A DNA stretch of 6,451 bases, taken from assembly GCA_037446075.1 (NCBI GenBank), contig JBBIJH010000160.1, forward strand, positions 1 through 6,451, given 5' to 3'. Positions 1 to 5,668 of the stretch are shown in pieces. This DNA is from JBBIJH01 sp037446075 (GTDB lineage: Bacteria; Bacteroidota; Ignavibacteria; UBA10030; JAHEZR01). Under the pieces are notes generated by a model that was not told the origin of the DNA, searched no databases, and saw only the letters and a program-made list of their open reading frames with translations. Numbering within the stretch: position 1 is the first letter of the stretch; every line of letters begins with the position of its first letter. The translations under genes and the position numbers were made by a program.

Positions 1-767
1 GTAGATATAATGGTGCTAACGTTAGTGGAGAAAAGTTAACACTAACCGGAATCCTACTGGTCACGCTTCGGTTCTATATTCAAAATCCAGCCGGCACTTC
101 AAGTATTAACTTAGGAACTAAGCAGGAGACATTTGAAGACGACAACACCACAAAAGCAACTGTCTCCTATGATAATACCGGGGGAAATGTTTCTCTCCCA
201 ATCCAACTTGCCGCATTTTCCGCCGCCGTGATCCGTGACGATGAGGTTGAGGTTGGGTGGAAGACAGTCTCCGAGACAAACAACTATGGCTTTGAGATCC
301 AGCGCAAGCGAGGAGACGCCGGGGAGTGGATGAAGATCGGCTTTGTCGAAGGCCATGGAACAACTCTTACTCCTCAGTCCTATAGCTACGTTGATCGTAG
401 TGTGTCCTTCGGCAAATACTACTACCGCATCAAACAGATTGACTTAGATGGAACTTCGGAGACTTTCCCCGAGATGGAGGTAACGGTGGGTGCAGGGCCG
501 GATAAATTTGTCCTGGCCCAGAACTATCCCAACCCCTTCAACCCGAGCACGGTCATTGAGTTTGTTGTCCCGCAGAGTGGGATCGCGACGCTGAAGGTGT
601 ACAACATCCTTGGACAGGAGGTGGCAACGTTGTTCGAAGGGAATGCTGACGCTGGCAGGATTTACACGACCCGCCTCGATGCTGGGCACCTGGCAAGTGG
701 ATTGTATTTCTATAGCTTGAGAAGCATAGGAAGAACTGAGACAAGACGAATGCTCCTGGTCAAGTAG
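1..767 (+). CDS. T9SS type A sorting domain protein, 3' part (N-terminus outside window)
   Basis: The frame is open from the left edge (first full codon at 3) to TAG at 765-767, giving 254 visible residues. A GTG at 228 lies inside the domain and is not a credible start. Visible residues about 1-62 are beta-strand rich, with the stretch VTLRFYIQNPAGTSSINL, resembling the end of a cohesin-like fold (weak match). Residues about 65-165 form a fibronectin-III-like linker domain beginning LPIQLAAFSA, with WKTVSETNNYGFEIQR and FGKYYYRIKQIDLDG. The last 86 residues, from FVLAQNYPNPFNPST through YNILGQEVATL and SGLYFYSL to MLLVK, are a type A T9SS C-terminal signal. Such domains direct passage across the outer membrane and are normally cleaved on attachment to the surface. 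The role of the missing N-terminal part cannot be told. The sorting-domain call is firm; the cohesin-like call is tentative. Confidence 0.93.
   Translation, partial: RYNGANVSGEKLTLTGILLVTLRFYIQNPAGTSSINLGTKQETFEDDNTTKATVSYDNTGGNVSLPIQLAAFSAAVIRDDEVEVGWKTVSETNNYGFEIQRKRGDAGEWMKIGFVEGHGTTLTPQSYSYVDRSVSFGKYYYRIKQIDLDGTSETFPEMEVTVGAGPDKFVLAQNYPNPFNPSTVIEFVVPQSGIATLKVYNILGQEVATLFEGNADAGRIYTTRLDAGHLASGLYFYSLRSIGRTETRRMLLVK
195..767 (+). repeat. Paralogous C-terminal cassette, copy A (linker domain plus sorting tail)
   Basis: This is the first of three related stretches in the window (others at 2023-2616 and 6176-6451). Each encodes LPIQLA, then a WKT-SE-NNYGFEI motif, a variable loop, FVEGHGTT and KYYYRIKQ. 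Similarity is clear in DNA as well as protein, for example the run ggctttgagatc occurs in all three. In this copy the loop between the basic motif and the Trp is the shortest, five residues (GDAGE). Confidence 0.85.
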
Positions 768-829
768 TGCTTTCTCTGTTGAAGGGTTACCGATGAGCAG
801 ACATCTTTCCTAATCTTTTTCTGAGTCTC

Positions 830-858
830 TTGATCTTTGAGGTGTCTCAGGGTAGATT
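830..858 (+). promoter_or_regulatory. Possible sigma-70-like promoter for the 949-2616 gene
   Basis: TTGATC (830-835) and TAGATT (853-858) are separated by exactly 17 bases. Each matches four of six positions of the bacterial -35 and -10 consensus. Transcription would begin near 865 and leave a leader of about 85 bases. A Bacteroidota-type TTTG / TAnnTTTG pair with correct spacing was not found here. A match of this quality can arise by chance. Confidence 0.2.
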
Positions 859-933
859 CAACGTAGGCATATCTGAGATCGGTGACGGGCCTAGCAGGCC
901 ATAAGATTAACTTTCTCATTCCGATAGGATTGG

Positions 934-941
934 AAAGGAGG
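934..941 (+). promoter_or_regulatory. Shine-Dalgarno site fixing the start at 949
   Basis: AAAGGAGG lies seven bases before the ATG at 949, an almost perfect anti-16S match at ideal spacing. It supports this start and shows that Shine-Dalgarno-led initiation is used here. Confidence 0.85.
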
Positions 942-948
942 AGTAGTC

Positions 949-2616
949 ATGAACACTTTGCTCAGACTTTGGTCGGCTCTCACAGCACTTCTTCTTGTAA
1001 GTGTGGTGGTGCTTGCGCAGGGCAATTTTAGCACGCTCAGTGACGGAAACTGGAATAATCCGGCCGTCTGGACTCTGCTTTCCGGGACTGACGCCGACGG
1101 AATCCCGGACGCAGACGATAACGTCACGATAAAAGCGAACCATGATGTCACCGTCGACGCCGATGCAGCGTGCAACGATCTGTCACTAAATGATGGCAGC
1201 GTTGATTGGGTTGGCTCGAGTATCATGTTCAATGCTGGCAAGACGCTGACCGTCAACGGTACATTCACCTGGGGATTCGATGCGACTCACCCAGGTCAGG
1301 TGAACATGTCAGAAGGCGGAACTCTGGTTCTCAAGGGGGCAATCTACAGCCCGAGTCCTCAGCTCATTGCAGGTTCCGGTACCGTGAATTTGAATGGCAC
1401 GAGTACACAGACTGTAGGTGGTACTTTGACATTCAACAACCTCACGGTTGACAACGCTGCCGGAACGACGTTGCTTTCCAACTGTACCGTAAACGGCACC
1501 CTGTACTTTGCGAACGGCAAACTATCGCTGGTGAGTGATCGCCTCACGATAGGATCCAGCGGTAGCATTTCCAACGCAAACGCATCAAGATACGTCGTCA
1601 CGAATGGGAAGTTGTTCCGCAATGGTGTAGGCACGACAGCCATGGAGTTTCCTGTGGGCACTTCCAGTTCATACAATCCTGTTACCATCGCGACCGGCAG
1701 CGGAACGGACAATTTTGGAGTCCGCGTGATCGGCTCAGTCTCGCCCACCAGTGCAAATGATGCCGCGGCTGTTCAGCGCACGTGGGACATCGTAGAAGGG
1801 ACGCCAGGTGGAAATGGCACCATGACTGTTACCGTCCAATGGAACGGGTCGGAGGAAGGCGGAAGCTTTAGCCCCAGGGCCGCGGGGGTCTCCTGGAGAC
1901 ACAATGGCACCGTCTGGGTAGAGGAAGGGAGCGTAACGAGCATCGCCGGGACAGACCCATACACGGCAACGATAACGGGGCTGACATCTTTCAGCAGGTA
2001 CACAATCGGGCTACCGGGCGCTCTTCCCATCCAACTCGCTTCTCTTTCTGCCCACGTGGTTCGGGAGAATGATGTCGAGGTGGTGTGGAAAACAATATCG
2101 GAAGTCAACAACTACGGCTTTGAGATCTACCGGCGACGAGGCGAGGCCGGCGACCCCGCCAACGGCGGGGCGGGCTGGCAGAAGATCGGCTTCGTCGAGG
2201 GACATGGGACCACTCTCGCGCCGCAATCCTATTACTATGTCGATCGGTCTGTGAGATTTGGGAAGTACTACTACCGCATCAAGCAGGTCGATCTCGACGG
2301 AACTTCAGAGACCTTCTCTGAAATCGAGGTCGCTGTTGGCACCGGTCCTGATAAGTTCGTCCTGACGCAGAATTATCCTAACCCCTTCAACCCGAGCACG
2401 CTCATCGAGTTTGTAGTGCCGAAGAGTGGGGTTGCGACAGTGAAGGTCTACAATGTGCTGGGTCAGGAAGTGGCCAGCCTCTTCGAAGGGAATGCTGAGG
2501 AAGGCAAGATCTACGCCGTTCGTTTCGATGCGTCGAAGCTCCCGAGCGGACTCTATTTCTACACGCTCCGGAGTGCGGGCAAGGTCGAGACAAAAAAGAT
2601 GCTCTTGATGAAATAG
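949..2616 (+). CDS. Secreted beta-solenoid-like protein with T9SS type A sorting domain
   Basis: The protein has 555 residues. Residues 1-23 are a signal peptide: a short basic start, a hydrophobic core around LLLVSVVVLA, and probable cleavage before QG. Residues about 26-90 (GNWNNPAVWT, DNVTIKANHDVTVD) resemble the G8-like start common in secreted Bacteroidota proteins. Residues about 90-212 have repeated VNGTLxF and LTVDN strands, suggesting a right-handed beta-solenoid. Residues about 215-353 form another all-beta domain with EFPVGTSSSYNPVTI and AVQRTWDIVEG. Residues 359-462 are a fibronectin-III-like linker and 470-555 the sorting signal with NYPNPFNPST, ending MLLMK. The start is fixed by the Shine-Dalgarno site at 934-941. 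No catalytic residues are evident, so an adhesin or structural surface role is likelier than an enzyme, but this is inference. Secretion is predicted via Sec and then T9SS. Confidence 0.93.
   Translation: MNTLLRLWSALTALLLVSVVVLAQGNFSTLSDGNWNNPAVWTLLSGTDADGIPDADDNVTIKANHDVTVDADAACNDLSLNDGSVDWVGSSIMFNAGKTLTVNGTFTWGFDATHPGQVNMSEGGTLVLKGAIYSPSPQLIAGSGTVNLNGTSTQTVGGTLTFNNLTVDNAAGTTLLSNCTVNGTLYFANGKLSLVSDRLTIGSSGSISNANASRYVVTNGKLFRNGVGTTAMEFPVGTSSSYNPVTIATGSGTDNFGVRVIGSVSPTSANDAAAVQRTWDIVEGTPGGNGTMTVTVQWNGSEEGGSFSPRAAGVSWRHNGTVWVEEGSVTSIAGTDPYTATITGLTSFSRYTIGLPGALPIQLASLSAHVVRENDVEVVWKTISEVNNYGFEIYRRRGEAGDPANGGAGWQKIGFVEGHGTTLAPQSYYYVDRSVRFGKYYYRIKQVDLDGTSETFSEIEVAVGTGPDKFVLTQNYPNPFNPSTLIEFVVPKSGVATVKVYNVLGQEVASLFEGNAEEGKIYAVRFDASKLPSGLYFYTLRSAGKVETKKMLLMK
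2023..2616 (+). repeat. Paralogous C-terminal cassette, copy B
   Basis: This is the second copy of the linker-plus-sorting cassette and is collinear with 195-767. The loop before the conserved Trp has 12 residues, against five in copy A. The extra residues, DPANGGA, are encoded by a GC-rich palindromic stretch. The rest aligns without gaps through the sorting tail. Confidence 0.85.
2154..2170 (+). repeat. Perfect 7-bp inverted repeat inside a coding loop
   Basis: CCCCGCC at 2154-2160 and GGCGGGG at 2164-2170 are exact reverse complements separated by AAC. The stem lies within the in-frame extra residues of the copy B loop, where copy A has nothing corresponding. This resembles insertion of a short palindromic element, but one copy cannot prove that. 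Confidence 0.6.
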
Positions 2617-2747
2617 TATCAAGTGTAGGCGGGGCCTAACTCCCCCAAGGTGTGGCTTCGCCGTATGGTGACCTCCACCTTACGTGGTTCCCATAAGGGG
2701 CTTATTTGGTCGGCCTGACCCTTTGGAGTAGTTGAATTGTTGGGAGG

Positions 2748-2780
2748 AACCCGCTTCCTAGATATGAGCGGGTTTCTTGT
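2748..2780 (+). terminator. Probable intrinsic terminator downstream of the 949-2616 gene
   Basis: AACCCGCT (2748-2755) pairs perfectly with AGCGGGTT (2767-2774) around an 11-base loop and is followed by TCTTGT. The U-tract is short and interrupted, so termination may be partial. It lies 131 bases after the stop at 2616. If transcription of the next gene begins upstream of it, it could act as an attenuator instead. Confidence 0.5.
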
Positions 2781-2815
2781 ATCAGACAACCAAGCGATCG
2801 CGACTGACCGATCGT

Positions 2816-2901
2816 CGAGGTCTCCTCCCTACGGGACCGTAGGCCTGACCCCGTCAGTTTCTGCTGAGGATCAAGGACCTCAAGGTCAGGAGACCTTGAG
2901 G
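2816..2901 (+). promoter_or_regulatory. Candidate switching leader structure before the 2911 start
   Basis: Two stems compete for the same bases. An 11-pair stem (one G-U) joins 2816-2826 to 2888-2898 and encloses hairpins at 2828-2843, 2845-2857 and 2865-2882 (TGAGG with CCTCA). Alternatively, a perfect 10-bp hairpin joins 2878-2887 to 2892-2901 around the loop AGGA. The GAGG at 2898-2901, the likely ribosome site for the ATG at 2911, is buried in the second form and mostly free in the first. The pairings were read directly; the regulatory role is inferred. Confidence 0.35.
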
Positions 2902-2910
2902 AACAGATGG

Positions 2911-5577
2911 ATGGGACACGTCAGTCATATTCCCGATCATTCCTTGATTAAAAGGCTCCTTATTGGTCTTCTCCCACTTTCCCTTTTCGTCGGGACCACG
3001 CTCCCTATCTTTGCTCAGCCCTGGAGTGACGGAGGATTCCAGGGGATACGAGGCGAGAGTGTCGTGCCGACTTCCGTTCACGTGAGGAGCCTTCCGAGAG
3101 TCACAGTTCCACATCCCGGACCTTCACGGATCATCCGACGAGGAGACCCACCCGAGGGGAGGGCTAAGTTCGAAGAATGGAAAAAGAGTCAGCCACCGGT
3201 GATCCTGAAACAGAACGTCACGATCGACCCCAGTGCGGCAATCCCTGTATCTGTCCAGGCGCCCTCACTCGGAGTAGGCTTCGAGGGGATAACTCAGCAG
3301 GGGTACATCCCGGGAGAGCCTCAGCCGGCGGTCGGTCCTGATCATGTGTTTGTCCTGGGAAATGTCAGTGTCGTAATAGCCAACAAAGATGGAAGCGGAC
3401 GGACTGAGGTCCTTCAGAGTGATTTCTTTGGTGTTCCATCACGTGAAGGGCCCGGTTTCGACGCCAAGTGCTTCTACGACCACCTTCGTGGGCGCTTCGT
3501 CGCTTTGAGCGAAACCCAGGGGACTGACATCCTTGGCTCCTGGTCGTACTATTACTTAGCGATCTCAAAGACATCCGATGCGCGTGGCGAATGGTGGATC
3601 TATAAATTCGATATGACAAAGGACGGGACGACTCAGACAAGCAACTGGAGTGATTTCCCGGGACTTGGAGTGAGCGACGACAAGATCGTGATGAGTGGTC
3701 AGCAGTATACCTTCTCCAGCAATTCTTATCAGTACCAAAAGTTGCGTGTCATCAGCCGTGAGACAGCGTACACTGGGGGGACAGTTACCTATGTCGACTT
3801 TGTTAATTTCGCGGCTCCTCCCGGTGGCAGTATCTCGAATCTCTTTGTGACAAAGCCAGGCCGGAACGCGAGTTCAGACTCAACGATACATCTTTTCACC
3901 ACCCGGTATGACGGCGGCAGCAACGTTGCCTACCGGACGATCACGGGGCCGCCAAGTAGCCCGGTACTTTCATCTGGGACACTCATTACCGTGAATTCAT
4001 ATGGTGCACCCGTGGATGCCAGACAACTGGGTTCAACCAACCGACTGGACGCTGGAGATTGCCGAACACCTGACTTCTTTGTACGGAACGGTGTCCTGAC
4101 GATTGCTTGGCACTTTGGCATCAGGTTTGGCCGCACAACGGTCGACGCCATCCGATACTTCCAATTACGAACGAGTGATCTGACGGTGCTGACGGACGAA
4201 ACGTTTGGCGCTTCCGGAATCTACTATTATTATCCGATGGTGTGTGTAGATTCTGTGGGCACAATGTTTATGGGCTTTTGCCGTTCCAGCACTACTGAGT
4301 ATTCTTCCTCTTGGGTTACTGGCAAAAGACGGTCTGACGCAACGATTCAAGCGAGTACGCTGGCAAAGTCCGGGGTCGCAGGTAACGGTCAGAGTCGATG
4401 GGGTGACTTCACAGGCATCGACATGGATGAGACAGCCTCGAGCCCCGCTGGCTCATCAGCGTGGTATTCAGGACTATGGGCAAAAGGGACAAACACGTTC
4501 GGAACATGGGTCAGCCAGTTGACCTTCACATACGGCACAATCAGTGGTGCTGTACTCCTCGATGCTGACGGTGATTCCTCCACCAGCGCTGACCGCTCTC
4601 CGTTGTCTGGGTGGACTCTCAGCTTGAAGCAGGGAAGCTCAACTGTTGGAACGACCAGTTCTGATGCTTCGGGGAATTACGGCTTTGGCTATCTCGAGAG
4701 CGGGACGTACGATGTTGTCCTCAGTCTCCAGGGTGGGTACTACGCCTTGACTGCCGTTCCGGGGACTGGAGGAAATTCCCAGACGAAAGTCGATAGCACA
4801 ACGCTGGAGGTGAGCTTGACAAATGCTCAGGCTTCTGCAGGAAATACTTTCCTCGTCTGTCAGAAGTCCATCGCTCGAGTTAAGGTATTCTTAGAAGGAC
4901 CGTTTTCTTCCGGTTCAATGAGCACATCGATCAATAGCATATTACCATTGAGTTCTCCGTATGGCTGGGCCCCACGGACTGTAGAAGCTATTCCTAGCAC
5001 CAAGATCGTGGATTGGATCAATATAGAGTTAAGAAAGAATGCAACTGGCCCTACAGTTATGTCCAAGTCGTTCTTTCTGAAGAATAATGGAGAGGTTGTG
5101 GATTCAAGCGATGTAGACTCTAATCTCGAGTTTGATGCAGCTCCGGGAGATTACTACCTTATCATCAGGCATCGGAACCATCTTGCAGTTATGAGTTCTT
5201 CACCAGTGGCACTGAATGCGTCGAGCGCTTTGTATGATTTTACGATGTCGCAGGGTGCCGCCTATTCAAGTGACTATGGTCTTTACCCGCCGATGAAGGA
5301 TTTGGGTGGCGGGAAGTTCGGTATGTACGCGGGGGATGTGAATGGCGATGGGACTGTGTATTATCTTGGTCCGGGAAACGATCGTGGCGCTCTGTTAGTA
5401 GGGATTGGAGGGTCAGTGAATGGGACAGCCAGTGGTTACATAAGCCAAGACGCGAACCTGGATGGTTCTGCGTATTACTTGGGACCCGGCAATGATCGGG
5501 GTATTATTCTTGTGGCGATCGGCGGGTCGGTCAACGGTCGAGTATACTCAGGACTCCCAGAGATTACGAAGCCGTGA
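2911..5577 (+). CDS. Large secreted sialidase/propeller-like protein with Cna-B-like and dockerin-like domains
   Basis: The protein has 888 residues from ATG 2911. That start puts a signal peptide at 1-35 (KRLLIGLLPLSLFVG, cleavage near PIFA-Q) and has GAGG nine bases upstream. The frame extends to TTG 2737, but that would add 58 residues across hairpins and bury the signal peptide. Residues about 120-540 look like a sialidase/BNR-type beta-propeller (QPAVGPDHVF near the start, SRWGDFTGIDMDE and FGTWVSQLTF near the end); no catalytic set could be assigned. Residues 541-650 are SdrD/Cna-B-like (GTISGAVLLDADGD, DASGNYGF). Residues about 655-800 are a conserved Bacteroidota module with VKVFLEGPF, SPYGWAPRTVEAIPS and YYLIIRHRNHLAVMSS. 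Residues 809-878 hold two dockerin-like calcium loops. It ends in EITKP with no T9SS sorting domain, unlike its neighbours. It is probably co-transcribed with the cohesin-like gene 91 bases downstream. Confidence 0.88.
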   Translation: MGHVSHIPDHSLIKRLLIGLLPLSLFVGTTLPIFAQPWSDGGFQGIRGESVVPTSVHVRSLPRVTVPHPGPSRIIRRGDPPEGRAKFEEWKKSQPPVILKQNVTIDPSAAIPVSVQAPSLGVGFEGITQQGYIPGEPQPAVGPDHVFVLGNVSVVIANKDGSGRTEVLQSDFFGVPSREGPGFDAKCFYDHLRGRFVALSETQGTDILGSWSYYYLAISKTSDARGEWWIYKFDMTKDGTTQTSNWSDFPGLGVSDDKIVMSGQQYTFSSNSYQYQKLRVISRETAYTGGTVTYVDFVNFAAPPGGSISNLFVTKPGRNASSDSTIHLFTTRYDGGSNVAYRTITGPPSSPVLSSGTLITVNSYGAPVDARQLGSTNRLDAGDCRTPDFFVRNGVLTIAWHFGIRFGRTTVDAIRYFQLRTSDLTVLTDETFGASGIYYYYPMVCVDSVGTMFMGFCRSSTTEYSSSWVTGKRRSDATIQASTLAKSGVAGNGQSRWGDFTGIDMDETASSPAGSSAWYSGLWAKGTNTFGTWVSQLTFTYGTISGAVLLDADGDSSTSADRSPLSGWTLSLKQGSSTVGTTSSDASGNYGFGYLESGTYDVVLSLQGGYYALTAVPGTGGNSQTKVDSTTLEVSLTNAQASAGNTFLVCQKSIARVKVFLEGPFSSGSMSTSINSILPLSSPYGWAPRTVEAIPSTKIVDWINIELRKNATGPTVMSKSFFLKNNGEVVDSSDVDSNLEFDAAPGDYYLIIRHRNHLAVMSSSPVALNASSALYDFTMSQGAAYSSDYGLYPPMKDLGGGKFGMYAGDVNGDGTVYYLGPGNDRGALLVGIGGSVNGTASGYISQDANLDGSAYYLGPGNDRGIILVAIGGSVNGRVYSGLPEITKP
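5335..5538 (+). repeat. Tandem dockerin-like calcium-loop repeat, period 114 bases (38 residues)
   Basis: Unit 1 (5335-5424) encodes DVNGDGTVYYLGPGND then RGALLVGIGGSVNG. Unit 2 (5449-5538) encodes DANLDGSAYYLGPGND then RGIILVAIGGSVNG. The Asp/Asn ladder DxNxDG matches EF-hand/dockerin calcium loops, but the distal Asp sits four residues later than in canonical dockerins because of the inserted LGPG-type turn. The units are diverged in DNA, so the duplication is old. Confidence 0.75.
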
Positions 5578-5668
5578 GAGGGATCTCTTAGCGGTGCACG
5601 TTTTGGGAAGAGCGAACCGCTCGCGGTTCTCCAAGAGGTCAGTCAAACTCACCATAGGAGGATATGGT
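5578..5668 (+). other. Short intergenic spacer with hairpin
   Basis: GAACCGC (5614-5620) and GCGGTTC (5623-5629) form a perfect inverted repeat; the practical stem is six pairs with a CTCG loop. TTGG (5603-5606) and CCAA (5631-5634) can extend it across a bulge. AGCGGT (5590-5595) could pair instead with ACCGCT (5616-5621). No T-run follows, so this is not a typical terminator. It may affect mRNA stability or the relative expression of the two flanking genes. Confidence 0.45.
5656..5661 (+). promoter_or_regulatory. Shine-Dalgarno site fixing the start at 5669
   Basis: AGGAGG lies seven bases before the ATG at 5669. A nearer ATG at 5664 is in another frame and meets a stop after two codons, so 5669 is the start. 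Confidence 0.85.

Larger units (their letters stand above)
768..948 (+). other. Intergenic region between two T9SS cargo genes
   Basis: These 181 bases lie between the stop of the first gene and the start of the second. There is a T-run at 816-820, but no stable hairpin precedes it, so no convincing intrinsic terminator is seen. Small inverted repeats are present: CTGAG at 821-825 with CTCAG at 846-850, and GGCCT-AGC-AGGCC at 888-900. No small gene with a plausible start and ribosome site was found. Confidence 0.6.
2617..2910 (+). other. Hairpin-rich intergenic region
   Basis: These 294 bases separate two secreted-protein genes. Perfect stems include TAGGC-GGG-GCCTA (2626-2638), AAGGTG with CACCTT (2647-2652 and 2676-2681), ATAAG-GGG-CTTAT (2693-2705), GGTC with GACC (2708-2720), an 8-bp terminator-like stem (2748-2774), CGATCG with CGATCG (2795-2814), CCTACG with CGTAGG (2828-2843), CTGAC-CCC-GTCAG (2845-2857) and a 10-bp stem (2878-2901). 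The + frame remains open from a TTG at 2737, but the 58 residues it would add look unlike protein of this family. No known riboswitch signature was recognised. Confidence 0.6.

Noticed and set aside
16..46. Palindrome CTAACGTTAG (16-25) and GTTAGTG/CACTAAC inverted repeat (21-27 and 40-46)
   Set aside because: It is inside a coding region, short and isolated; no operator context is visible, so chance is the simplest reading.
228..767. Stand-alone 179-residue gene starting at GTG 228
   Set aside because: The frame is open to the left edge and 228 falls within the linker domain. No ribosome site precedes it, so it is the tail of a longer gene.
891..1268. Reverse-strand 125-residue open frame over the start of the 949 gene
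   Set aside because: It overlaps a well-supported secreted protein antisense, has no recognisable domain, and its composition mirrors the + strand codons.
1359..1748. Reverse-strand 129-residue open frame
   Set aside because: It lies fully inside the 949-2616 gene; it is a shadow frame with no ribosome site or domain.
2701..2736. Bacteroidota-type promoter (TTTG at 2705-2708, TAGTTG at 2729-2734)
   Set aside because: The -7 element matches only in part and the terminator-like hairpin follows at once; too weak to annotate.
2617..2780. Known riboswitch or SRP, tmRNA or RNase P RNA
   Set aside because: None of the hallmark conserved motifs of these classes could be recognised, despite the many stems.
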